From assembly GCA_021805775.1 (NCBI GenBank), contig JAJZED010000002.1, forward strand, positions 148,390 through 212,389: a stretch of 64,000 bases of DNA. The letters run 5' to 3'. Positions 1 to 6,611 of this stretch are shown here, piece by piece. The notes beneath the pieces were generated by a model. The model was not told the DNA's origin. It saw nothing but the letters and a program-made list of their open reading frames with translations, and ran no database searches. This stretch comes from a bacterium. GTDB lineage: Bacteria > Vulcanimicrobiota > Vulcanimicrobiia > Vulcanimicrobiales > Vulcanimicrobiaceae. A program made the translations under genes and the position numbers. Each line of letters opens with the position of its first letter. Position 1 is the stretch's first letter.

Positions 1-165
1 TTGCGAGATCGCGGCAATCGCATCGACGGCGCCTTCACCGGTGGCGCCGTCGCTCTCTCCGAGATCGGCGGTGAGCGCGATCACGTCGTTGCCTTCGAGC
101 AATAGGCGCTTGAGCAGCACCGAGGTATCGAGCCCGCCCGAGTACGCAAGAACGATCGTACTCAC
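1..165 (-). CDS. argG: Argininosuccinate synthase, N-terminal part (runs off window)
   Basis: Catalyses ATP-dependent joining of citrulline and aspartate in arginine synthesis. Only the first ~55 residues are in the window. They contain the PP-loop 'AYSGGLDTSVLLKRL' near residue 7, the ATP-binding signature of this family. The GTG start at 163-165 overlaps the argR stop (GTGA), so argF-argR-argG looks like one translationally coupled unit. The rest of the gene lies beyond position 1. Confidence 0.9.
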   Translation of the reverse strand, partial: MSTIVLAYSGGLDTSVLLKRLLLEGNDVIALTADLGESDGATGEGAVDAIAAISQ

Positions 166-635
166 GCCGCTCCTCCCGTCCCAAGATCGCGAAAACGTTG
201 TACGACCATCGAGGTCGTTTTCACATCGCGAACGATAACGAGAATCGTGTCGTCTCCGCCGATCGTTCCCATCATTTCGGGCCAGCCGGCATCGTCGATC
301 GCCGAGGCGACCATCATCGCGCTCCCCGGCGGCGTCTTGAGCACGATGAGATTTGCGCTCCCCTCAACGGAGAGTACGAGTTCGGAAACGACGCGATGAA
401 GGCGACTGGCATACTGAACCGTCGCATTCGGAAGCACGTATTTAAAAAGCGCTTCGTCGCCGCGCTCGCTCTTTACCGGCACCTTCGCCAGCCCGAGCTC
501 TTTAATATCGCGCGAGACCGTCGCTTGAACGGCGTCGAACCCTTGCGCGGCAAGCAGCGCGACGAGCTCTTCTTGCGAGTGGACCGGTCGCGTTGCAACC
601 AACGTGAGAATCGCTCGTTGACGACGCTCCTTCAT
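162..635 (-). CDS. argR: Arginine repressor ArgR
   Basis: 157-residue regulator of arginine genes. The N-terminal winged helix contains 'SQEELVALLAAQG' and 'ATVSRDIKELGL' (recognition helix with Ser-Arg). The C-terminal half has 'GTIGGDDTILVI', the arginine-binding and hexamerisation signature. Length matches the family (150-160). The ATG at 633-635 overlaps the argF stop (ATGA). The reading frame stays open far upstream inside argF, but homology begins at MKERRQ. The repressor sits inside the arginine operon, and two palindromes matching its consensus site lie just upstream of argF, which suggests autoregulation. Confidence 0.93.
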   Translation of the reverse strand: MKERRQRAILTLVATRPVHSQEELVALLAAQGFDAVQATVSRDIKELGLAKVPVKSERGDEALFKYVLPNATVQYASRLHRVVSELVLSVEGSANLIVLKTPPGSAMMVASAIDDAGWPEMMGTIGGDDTILVIVRDVKTTSMVVQRFRDLGTGGAA

Positions 636-1609
636 AATAAGGTTCCCTTTCCATCGGTGATGAGCGCGACGAGCAGTGCCCGCTGCGCGTGGAGACGGTT
701 CTCCGCTTGGTCGAAAACGAGGCTGCGCGTCCCGTCGATGACGGCGGCAGCGACCTCCTGCCCGCGATGCGCGGGCAAGCAATGCATGAAGACCGCGTGT
801 TCGGCGGTGTAAGAAAAAGAACGTTCGGTGACCGCGTACGGCAATAACATCGCGGCATTGCGTTCGTGGAGATGCTCCTCGCCCATCGAGGTCCACACGT
901 CGGTGTAAACGACGTCGGCGCCGCGAAGCGCGCGCACGGGATCGGTAAAGGCGCGCGCGCGACCACCCGAGCTCGCACCGAGCTTCGCCAATTTTTCTAG
1001 CGTCGCTTCGCTCGGGCGGTGGCTGAGCGGCGAGGCGAAGCGCATAGATCCGCCGAGCATGACGACGGCTTGTGCCAGAGAGGTGGCGACGTTGTTCCGC
1101 GCGTCCCCAAGATAGACGACGCGCAGGCCCTCGAGCGACCCGAAGCGTTCTTCCATCGTCAACACGTCGGCGAACGCTTGGCAAGGATGGTAGAGCGCGG
1201 AGAGTCCGTTAATAACCGGAACGTCAGCCGCCGCGGCAAAGCGTTCGAGTGGTTCGTGTTCGTGGGTGCGAACGACGACGGCATCGACGTAACGCGAGAG
1301 CACGCGGGCGGCATCCTCGGGAGTCTCCCGCGTTCCGACGAGCATCTCGCTACCGGTTGCAAAGAGCGCCTGCCCCCCGAGCGAGGTCGCCGCCACCTCG
1401 AACGATACCCGGGTGCGCAGGCTCGGCTTTTCAAAGAGCAGTGCCAGGGTCCGCCCGCGTAAGAGCGTACGCGAAGAGGGCGACGCATCGCTCTTTAGCT
1501 CGCGCGCCAAACGGACGAGCGCGCGTAGCTCCGCCGGGAGGTACTCGGCGAGGTCGAGGAAGTGGCGCCCCTGCAAATGTTCGTGGGGGGCTAGCCGTGT
1601 GGCGATCAT
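632..1609 (-). CDS. argF: Ornithine carbamoyltransferase
   Basis: Makes citrulline from ornithine and carbamoyl phosphate in the cytoplasm. Visible signatures are 'EKPSLRTRVSFE' (carbamoyl-phosphate binding SxRTR), 'HPCQAFAD' and 'MHCLPAHRG' (ornithine-binding HCLP). Length is 325 residues from the ATG at 1607-1609. Family homology begins near 'RHFLDLAEY', so a TTG start at 1574-1576 (314 residues) is a realistic alternative. That start would leave room for a 5' UTR, whereas the ATG abuts the operator. The next gene, argR, overlaps by 4 bases. Confidence 0.92.
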   Translation of the reverse strand: MIATRLAPHEHLQGRHFLDLAEYLPAELRALVRLARELKSDASPSSRTLLRGRTLALLFEKPSLRTRVSFEVAATSLGGQALFATGSEMLVGTRETPEDAARVLSRYVDAVVVRTHEHEPLERFAAAADVPVINGLSALYHPCQAFADVLTMEERFGSLEGLRVVYLGDARNNVATSLAQAVVMLGGSMRFASPLSHRPSEATLEKLAKLGASSGGRARAFTDPVRALRGADVVYTDVWTSMGEEHLHERNAAMLLPYAVTERSFSYTAEHAVFMHCLPAHRGQEVAAAVIDGTRSLVFDQAENRLHAQRALLVALITDGKGTLL

Positions 1610-1613
1610 TATG

Positions 1614-1646
1614 TGTATTATTATGCATACTATGCATACTTATGCA
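1614..1646. promoter_or_regulatory. Two ArgR operator boxes between argF and argB
   Basis: 1614-1627 reads TGTATTATTATGCA and 1633-1646 reads TGCATACTTATGCA. Both fit the general ARG-box pattern TGnAT-4 nt-ATnCA; the second is a perfect palindrome in its arms. Centres are 19 bases apart. The AT-rich stretch contrasts sharply with the GC-rich surroundings. The boxes lie 5 bases from the argF ATG and overlap the possible argB start codons. Binding is inferred, not shown. Confidence 0.72.
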
Positions 1647-2468
1647 ATACCCTCGCGGGTCTCGATCGTAAAATATGGCGGCAGCGCGAACCCGGGGGCG
1701 GCGCCGAGCGATCCGCTCCTCGATGAAATCGCCGCGCTGCATGCCGCCGGCGAGCGCGTCGTCTTGCTCCACGGGGGCGGGCCGGAGATCGACGCGGCAC
1801 TGCGCGAGCGAGGGATCGAAGGAGAGCGCATCGATGGCCTCCGCGCGACCGACGAACGCAGCCTCGCGGTCATCGAGATGGTGCTCTGCGCGACGATAAA
1901 TAAACGCATCGTCCGCGCGCTTCAAGATCGCGGCGTTCCTGCCGTCGGCATCTCCGGGCAAGACGGCGGCACCCTTCGCGCGCGCCGCAGTACGCGGTTC
2001 GACGGACGGCTCGGTTCGGTCGGCGAGCGGGTCGCGTGCGATCCGCACCTGCTCGCAGCGTTGCTGGCGATGCCGACGATACCGGTGCTCGCTCCGCTCG
2101 CACTCGAAATCGACAAAGCGGCCGCACTCAACGTTAACGCCGACGAAGCTGCGGCAGCGGTCGCGGCGATTTTTCCCGAGAGCGCGCTTTTCTTCGTCAC
2201 CGATATCGCGCGCGTCCGTTCGATCGCCGAGGATCCGCGCAGCGGCATCGATCGCCTCACCCTCTCGACCGCGCGCGCGTTTCTCGCAAGCGAGCAGTGT
2301 CGCGATGGGATGCGCCCCAAACTCCGAGCGGCGATCGCCGCCTGCGAGGGCGGGGCGGAAGCGGCGTACATCTGCCTCGCTCGGCCGGGCGCACTGCGCG
2401 CGGCGCGCGAATGCAACGACGCAACCATCATCGCCGAAGCGGAGCCGAGGGCGAAGAGCGCCAACTAA
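1632..2468 (+). CDS. argB: Acetylglutamate kinase
   Basis: Phosphorylates N-acetylglutamate, the second step of arginine synthesis. Signatures: 'VSIVKYGGSA' at the N-terminus (phosphate-binding Lys and glycine loop), 'LLHGGGPEID', 'NVNADEAAAAVA' and 'DGMRPKL' near the C-terminus. I chose the ATG at 1632 because only ~10 residues precede the conserved beta strand. In-frame ATGs at 1623 and 1611 are also possible and would put the start codon 1 base from the argF ATG. All three starts sit inside the ArgR operator. The gene begins a run argB-tsaD-thrC-thrB. Length 278 residues is normal. Confidence 0.9.
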   Translation: MHTYAIPSRVSIVKYGGSANPGAAPSDPLLDEIAALHAAGERVVLLHGGGPEIDAALRERGIEGERIDGLRATDERSLAVIEMVLCATINKRIVRALQDRGVPAVGISGQDGGTLRARRSTRFDGRLGSVGERVACDPHLLAALLAMPTIPVLAPLALEIDKAAALNVNADEAAAAVAAIFPESALFFVTDIARVRSIAEDPRSGIDRLTLSTARAFLASEQCRDGMRPKLRAAIAACEGGAEAAYICLARPGALRAARECNDATIIAEAEPRAKSAN

Positions 2469-2474
2469 CCGAGG

Positions 2475-3494
2475 ATGCTGCTGCTGGGAATCGAGACTTC
2501 ATGCGACGATACCGCCGTCGCGATCCTCCGCGACGGCCGCGACGCGATCGCGAATGTCTCGACGAATCAGGATGAATTCCACCGTGCCTATGGCGGCATC
2601 GTTCCGGAGATCGCGAGCCGCGCGCACCTCGCCTTACTCTCGGCTGCGATCGAGCATACCCTCGATCGCGCGCGGATGACGCTCTCCGATTGCGACGGGA
2701 TTGCGGTCACCTACGGCCCGGGGCTAATCGGCAGCCTCCTCGTTGGGGTTGCAACTGCGAAAGCACTCGCATTCGCTGCGCGGCGCCCACTCTATGCCGT
2801 CAATCATCTGCACGGACATCTCTTCGCTCCCTTCCTCGAAAGCGCCGTGGCACCACCCTATCCGTTTCTCGCGCTCTTAGTATCGGGCGGGCACACGCAA
2901 CTCGTCGCCGTCGACGGCCCGATGCAGTTGCGCGTTCTCGGGAAGACGCGCGACGATGCAGCCGGGGAGGCGTTCGACAAAACCGCCCGCCTGCTCGGGC
3001 TCGGTTTTCCCGGGGGGCCGGCGCTCGATGCGCTCGCCCGCGACGGCGACGCGCGCGCCATCGCCTTTCCTCGCTATCGTCCCGAGGGCGACGCGCTCGA
3101 TTTTTCGTTCTCGGGATTGAAAACCTCGGTTCGTTACTTTCTCGAACGTCCGGAAAATGCACGCGTTCGCCGCGAAGACGTCGCAGCGAGCTTTCAAGCG
3201 GCGGTCGTCGACGCGCTTGTCGCGCGGGTCGATGCGGCGTTCTCGCGCGGATCCTTCCGCGCCGTCGCTCTCTCCGGCGGCGTCGCCGCGAATTCGTATT
3301 TACAGCAACGAATGCGCGCGTGGGCGGAGCGATGCGGGGTCGACCTTTTCATTCCACCGCGCTCCTATTGCACGGACAATGCGGCGATGATCGCTGCGGC
3401 CGCCGAGGCACAGGGCGAAGCGGTGCGCGTCGATCCGCTCGCGCTCGCCGCGGATCCGAACCTTCCCTTCGAACGCATCGGTAACGCCGCATGA
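2475..3494 (+). CDS. tsaD: tRNA N6-adenosine threonylcarbamoyltransferase TsaD
   Basis: Transfers threonylcarbamoyl to A37 of ANN-decoding tRNAs as part of the TsaBDE complex. It begins 'MLLLGIETSCDDTAVAI' (the Kae1/TsaD N-terminal signature). It has the metal-binding 'NHLHGHLFAP' (HxxGH) near residue 115 and 'ALSGGVAANSYLQ' near residue 260. Length 339 is typical. It lies 6 bases after argB and overlaps thrC by 4 bases (ATGA), so it is embedded in an amino-acid operon. It uses threonine as substrate, which makes the thrCB neighbourhood suggestive but not conclusive. Confidence 0.95.
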   Translation: MLLLGIETSCDDTAVAILRDGRDAIANVSTNQDEFHRAYGGIVPEIASRAHLALLSAAIEHTLDRARMTLSDCDGIAVTYGPGLIGSLLVGVATAKALAFAARRPLYAVNHLHGHLFAPFLESAVAPPYPFLALLVSGGHTQLVAVDGPMQLRVLGKTRDDAAGEAFDKTARLLGLGFPGGPALDALARDGDARAIAFPRYRPEGDALDFSFSGLKTSVRYFLERPENARVRREDVAASFQAAVVDALVARVDAAFSRGSFRAVALSGGVAANSYLQQRMRAWAERCGVDLFIPPRSYCTDNAAMIAAAAEAQGEAVRVDPLALAADPNLPFERIGNAA

Positions 3495-4699
3495 TCGCCA
3501 CGTTCGAACTGCGGTGCAGCGGCTGCGCAACTCCCGCGCAGCGACACGACGCACCCTGCGCGGCGTGCGGCGAGTTATTGGAATTCGCGCTGCGTACCGA
3601 AGCCTGCGATCCGGGCGCCGCGCGCGAGTATGCCGCGATGGTCGCCGCTCGTCGCGCAAACACGACCTCGCTCGACCGCAGCGGCATTTGGCGATGGCGC
3701 GAGTTGCTCCCGCAGATTCCGCACGACGCTATCGTAACGCTCGCCGAGGGCAACGTACCGCTCTACGACGTACCGAAGATCGCCGCCCGCGAAGGCGTCG
3801 CCGCACTTGCTTTTTTTCACCTCGGCATGAACCCGACCGGCTCGTTTAAAGACCTCGGCATGACGGTAGCGATCTCTGCGGCGCGCGCAGAGGGAGCGAC
3901 GCGCGCGATCTGTGCGAGCACCGGGAACACCGCATCGTCGATGGCGGCGTACGCCGCGCGCGCGGGCATGGAAGCCTACGCGTTGGTACCACGGGGAAAA
4001 ATCTCCGGTGCAAAACTCGCCCAAATGCGCGACTACGGTGTCCGGGTCGTGGAGGTCGAGGGATCCTTCGATGACGCGCTCGCCGCGCTCACCGCACGCG
4101 CCGAAGCAGATGCGGCGGTAGTGAATTCGATCAACCCATATCGGCTCGAAGGGCAAAAATGCACGGCGTTCGCGTTGCTCGAAGCACGTTCGTGGCGCGT
4201 ACCCGATTGGGTGGTCGTTCCCGGCGGAAACCTCGGGAACTCCAGCGCCATCGGCAAAGGCTTTCGCGAAGCACTCGCGCTCGGCTTGATCGACCGCATA
4301 CCGCGTATCGCCGTCGTGCAGGCCGAAGGGGCCGCACCCTTCGTGCAGCTCTATCGCTCCGGCCGCGATCTCGTGCCGATCGTACCGCATACGATCGCGA
4401 GCGCGATCGCCGTCGGCGCCCCGAGGTCGTGGCGTAAGGCCCGTGCCGAGCTCGATGCATCGCATGGAGCCGCCGTCTCCGTAACCGACGACGAAATCGA
4501 CGCAGCGAAGAAACGGATCGGTGCCGCGGGAATCGGCTGCGAACCGGCATCGGCCGCGACGCTTGCCGGCATCGCGCGTTTGCGCGCCGAAGGAAGCATC
4601 GCTGAAAACGACGATGTCGTCGCCGTATTAACGGGGCACGTGCTCAAAGACAGCGACGCAAGCTTGCGCGTCGCCGACCGCAGCGATGTCGGAGCGTAG
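3491..4699 (+). CDS. thrC: Threonine synthase
   Basis: PLP enzyme converting phosphohomoserine to threonine. The PLP lysine is in 'NPTGSFKDLGM' near residue 120; 'STGNTASSMAAYAARAG' and 'PGGNLGNSSA' follow the fold-type II pattern. The N-terminus carries a CxxC-13 nt residues-CxxC cluster ('CSGC', 'CAAC') like the zinc-ribbon end of archaeal/plant-type threonine synthases. Length 402. It overlaps tsaD by 4 bases and thrB by 14 bases. Confidence 0.93.
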   Translation: MIATFELRCSGCATPAQRHDAPCAACGELLEFALRTEACDPGAAREYAAMVAARRANTTSLDRSGIWRWRELLPQIPHDAIVTLAEGNVPLYDVPKIAAREGVAALAFFHLGMNPTGSFKDLGMTVAISAARAEGATRAICASTGNTASSMAAYAARAGMEAYALVPRGKISGAKLAQMRDYGVRVVEVEGSFDDALAALTARAEADAAVVNSINPYRLEGQKCTAFALLEARSWRVPDWVVVPGGNLGNSSAIGKGFREALALGLIDRIPRIAVVQAEGAAPFVQLYRSGRDLVPIVPHTIASAIAVGAPRSWRKARAELDASHGAAVSVTDDEIDAAKKRIGAAGIGCEPASAATLAGIARLRAEGSIAENDDVVAVLTGHVLKDSDASLRVADRSDVGA

Positions 4700-5585
4700 C
4701 TTTCGCGCGAGCGCACCGGCGAGCAGCGCGAACCTTGGCCCCGGCTTCGACGCCGTCGCCATCGCGCTCTCGGCCCGAATGGAGGCGAGCGTCGCACCCG
4801 CGCGGCGTTTTACGCTGCATTTTTCGGCGGCTCCGCATGCACCGACGCACGACGGATTGCGCGACTCTATCGAACGATCGATGCGGCGGATAGGAACGCT
4901 TCCGCGCGTTCGCATCGAGATCGCCAACGATATTCCGCTCGGGGCCGGCCTCGGTTCGAGCGCGGCGGCAACGCTCCTTGCCTTAGGGATCGCCCAACGT
5001 GCTGCGGGGAATCGGATCGACCGCGCGCAGATTGCCGCGTTGGCATGCGAGATCGAAGGGCACCCCGATAACGCGCTCGCGGCACTCTACGGCGGCACCA
5101 CCATCGCCTGCGACGCGCGTGATTTCATCCGCGTGCCGGCGCTGCGTGAGACCATTGCGCTCGTCACGATCCCACAGATCGATCTTTCCACCGCGGAGGC
5201 GCGTTCGTTGCTCCCCACTCGCTATCTTCGCGCCGACGCCGTTTACTCGATTCAGCACGCTGCGTTGCTCGGTGCAGCTCTCGCAGCGGGAAGGCTCGAC
5301 GCTCTCCACGCAGCGATGAAGGATCGCATCCATCAGCCCTTCCGAGCCGAAAAAATTCCCGGCCTCCGTGAGGCGCTTGCGTACGATGCACCCGGCGTGC
5401 GCGGCATCGCGCTCTCCGGCGCCGGACCGACGGTCCTCATGTTGCTCGATCGGCATGCGGACGCGCGCCGCATCGGCGCGGAGATGCGGGCGCTCTTTGC
5501 GGCCGCCGGAATCGCCAGCAGCACGCTGCGTCTCCGACCGAGCGCGCGCGGATTCATTTTTCGCGAATCGGCAGAAACCGCATAA
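4686..5585 (+). CDS. thrB: Homoserine kinase (GHMP family)
   Basis: Phosphorylates homoserine for threonine synthesis. GHMP signatures: 'PASSANLGPGFDAVAIAL' at the N-terminus, the ATP loop 'PLGAGLGSSAAATLL' near residue 80, and 'GIALSGAGPTVLML' near residue 240. Length 299 is normal. The start overlaps the 3' end of thrC by 14 bases, and the order thrC-thrB implies translational coupling. A strong inverted repeat follows the stop codon. Confidence 0.94.
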   Translation: MSERSFRASAPASSANLGPGFDAVAIALSARMEASVAPARRFTLHFSAAPHAPTHDGLRDSIERSMRRIGTLPRVRIEIANDIPLGAGLGSSAAATLLALGIAQRAAGNRIDRAQIAALACEIEGHPDNALAALYGGTTIACDARDFIRVPALRETIALVTIPQIDLSTAEARSLLPTRYLRADAVYSIQHAALLGAALAAGRLDALHAAMKDRIHQPFRAEKIPGLREALAYDAPGVRGIALSGAGPTVLMLLDRHADARRIGAEMRALFAAAGIASSTLRLRPSARGFIFRESAETA

Positions 5586-5586
5586 A

Positions 5587-5621
5587 AAAGAACGCGCGAG
5601 CCTATCGCACACGCGTTCTTT
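5587..5621. terminator. Bidirectional intrinsic terminator between convergent genes
   Basis: Perfect 10-base inverted repeat: AAAGAACGCG at 5587-5596 and CGCGTTCTTT at 5612-5621, with a 15-base loop. The A-rich and T-rich flanks allow it to act in both directions. It lies directly after thrB (+) and before the end of the small minus-strand gene at 5640. Confidence 0.75.
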
Positions 5622-5639
5622 CCAACCGTTGAAGTTGCG

Positions 5640-5792
5640 CTATGCGGTCTGGTTGACGTTGGTGCCGACGTTCTCGTCACCGTCTTGAATGCCGACAGCT
5701 GCTTCCAGCTGTGCTTCGTGTTGTGTCGTGACGAGCGACTTGACGGCGCTCTGTACCCCAGCCGAGGCGGAGGCGATCGAGGAAATACTCAT
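5640..5792 (-). CDS. Small orphan protein, possibly YjfB-like
   Basis: A 50-residue protein beginning 'MSISSIASASAGVQSAV' and ending 'DENVGTNVNQTA'. The start and helical, Ser/Ala/Gln-rich composition resemble short proteins annotated as putative motility protein (YjfB family), but the match is only by eye. A purine-rich GGAAAGG lies ~13 bases before the ATG at 5790-5792. It ends at a shared terminator with thrB. No signal peptide or membrane segment is apparent. Function unknown. Confidence 0.45.
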   Translation of the reverse strand: MSISSIASASAGVQSAVKSLVTTQHEAQLEAAVGIQDGDENVGTNVNQTA

Positions 5793-5953
5793 CCGTGTCC
5801 ACGTACCTTTCCGGAATAGCCGCACCCAACGGCACAGCGTCTTCGCGAGATTGCCGCCTATCGAGTGAATGCCTGCGAAGCGAGCGCTCGATGAGGGTCA
5901 TGATTGCGTTAACGTCCGAGCCCGCCCGTGTCAAGCCATGAAGTAATCTGACC

Positions 5954-6268
5954 CTAGGGCGTGAGAGCGACGTTCGTGGGATGTGGTTTGGCGGCACCGG
6001 CAGGGAACCCGTGGGCAACGATCTTCGTCGCCGGTTGCTTGCCGACCGGAGCGCGTCTACCGTCGATTTTTTCGTCAATTCACTGCGCGAGGACAAAAGG
6101 ATCGAGTTGCGCGCGCTGGGTGCCGAGCGCAGCCTTTATTGCTCGATCGCCCGGCGGCGAGGCGATGACGCGATCGAGCGGGGTTTGCGACCGATCGTAG
6201 CGCCGCAGGATCCGTGCCCGAATGCGCTCTTTCTTAATGAGATCGAGCAGAAGACCTTTCGCCCTCAA
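5954..6268 (-). pseudogene. Decayed integrase-core transposase, C-terminal remnant
   Basis: The minus-strand frame reads '...IKKERIRARILRRYDRSQ' then 'TPLDRVIASPP', resembling the conserved C-terminal region of integrase-core DDE transposases of the IS481/ISNCY type (basic stretch, RYD-x-x-QTP-x-x-R-L/V-x-AS). The frame is interrupted by TGA at 6080-6082. It continues in the same frame as 'IDEKIDGRRAPVGKQ' to a second stop at 5954-5956. No catalytic DDE region remains. The repeat starting at 6321 could be the terminal inverted repeat of the same element. Family assignment is by pattern recall only. Confidence 0.42.
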
Positions 6269-6320
6269 ACGACGGGCACGCCGATAGCGCCGACTGAAAA
6301 CCTCACGGAGATCGTGCCTG

Positions 6321-6431
6321 GATGATACTGTGATGGCCTAGCCTTTCGGGGAGGCTAGGATAAAATTTTTATTCGGCGCGACGACAGGTGCACGGGTAAG
6401 ATTTTAGCCGGCGCGATTCGATAGCTTGACA
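6321..6431 (+). repeat. Imperfect repeat, copy A (two-part), upstream of the ilv promoter
   Basis: 6321-6381 matches 12602-12662 with ~8 mismatches over ~60 bases. A second, partly overlapping stretch, 6394-6431, matches the later part of the same copy B (GGGTAAGATTTT, then CCGGCGCGATTCG, then CTTGAC). So A looks like B with an internal duplication. It contains a hairpin, CCTAGCC (6338-6344) with GGCTAGG (6353-6359). The element may be a MITE or IS end, or a duplicated promoter-upstream region. It abuts the transposase remnant. Confidence 0.75.
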
Positions 6432-6455
6432 CAAACGGCGAGCACATGTTAGTCT
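6426..6455 (+). promoter_or_regulatory. Promoter of the ilv leader and operon
   Basis: -35 TTGACA at 6426-6431 and -10 TAGTCT at 6450-6455, spacing 18. The leader-peptide ATG at 6464 lies 8 bases after the -10, so the start of transcription would fall at or next to the start codon (leaderless). The geometry is the same as at 12672-12700 and 40566-40594. Confidence 0.6.
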
Positions 6456-6463
6456 CCGTTGCA

Positions 6464-6544
6464 ATGTTGAAGTTCGCCCGAGTTATCGTCGGCCTCATTA
6501 TTACCACCATCCATTCGGATCGGTGTAGGTTGGCTGTCGCGTAA
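6464..6544 (+). CDS. ilv leader peptide (attenuator ORF)
   Basis: 26 codons from ATG 6464 to TAA 6542-6544. Residues 7-16 read 'VIVGLIITTI': seven branched-chain codons in ten, plus two Thr, in codons 6482-6511. This is the hallmark of a ribosome-sensing leader peptide for branched-chain amino-acid operons (as in enterobacterial ilvB/ilvGMEDA). Just after the control codons, CGGATCGG (6516-6523) is the exact complement of CCGATCCG (6574-6581) in the following terminator, giving a plausible antiterminator. An in-frame upstream ATG at 6446 would add 'MLVSVA'. No Shine-Dalgarno is present, in line with a leaderless message. Confidence 0.78.
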   Translation: MLKFARVIVGLIITTIHSDRCRLAVA

Positions 6545-6567
6545 ACTCGGTAACAAGAGACGCAAAG

Positions 6568-6593
6568 CCCCCGCCGATCCGGCGGGGGTTTTT
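6568..6593 (+). terminator. Attenuator terminator ahead of ilvB
   Basis: CCCCCGCC (6568-6575), 5-base loop GATCC, GGCGGGGG (6581-6588), then five T. A perfect 8-bp GC stem with a T run located between the leader peptide and ilvB, inside the transcribed region. Its 5' arm and loop can alternatively pair with 6516-6523. Confidence 0.88.
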
Positions 6594-6611
6594 CTATTAT
6601 CTGGAGGGTTA

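Noticed and set aside
5961-6325. Overlapping short plus-strand frames in the 5.9-6.3 kb gap
   Set aside because: They lie opposite the transposase remnant, share no recognised motif and have no ribosome-binding site.
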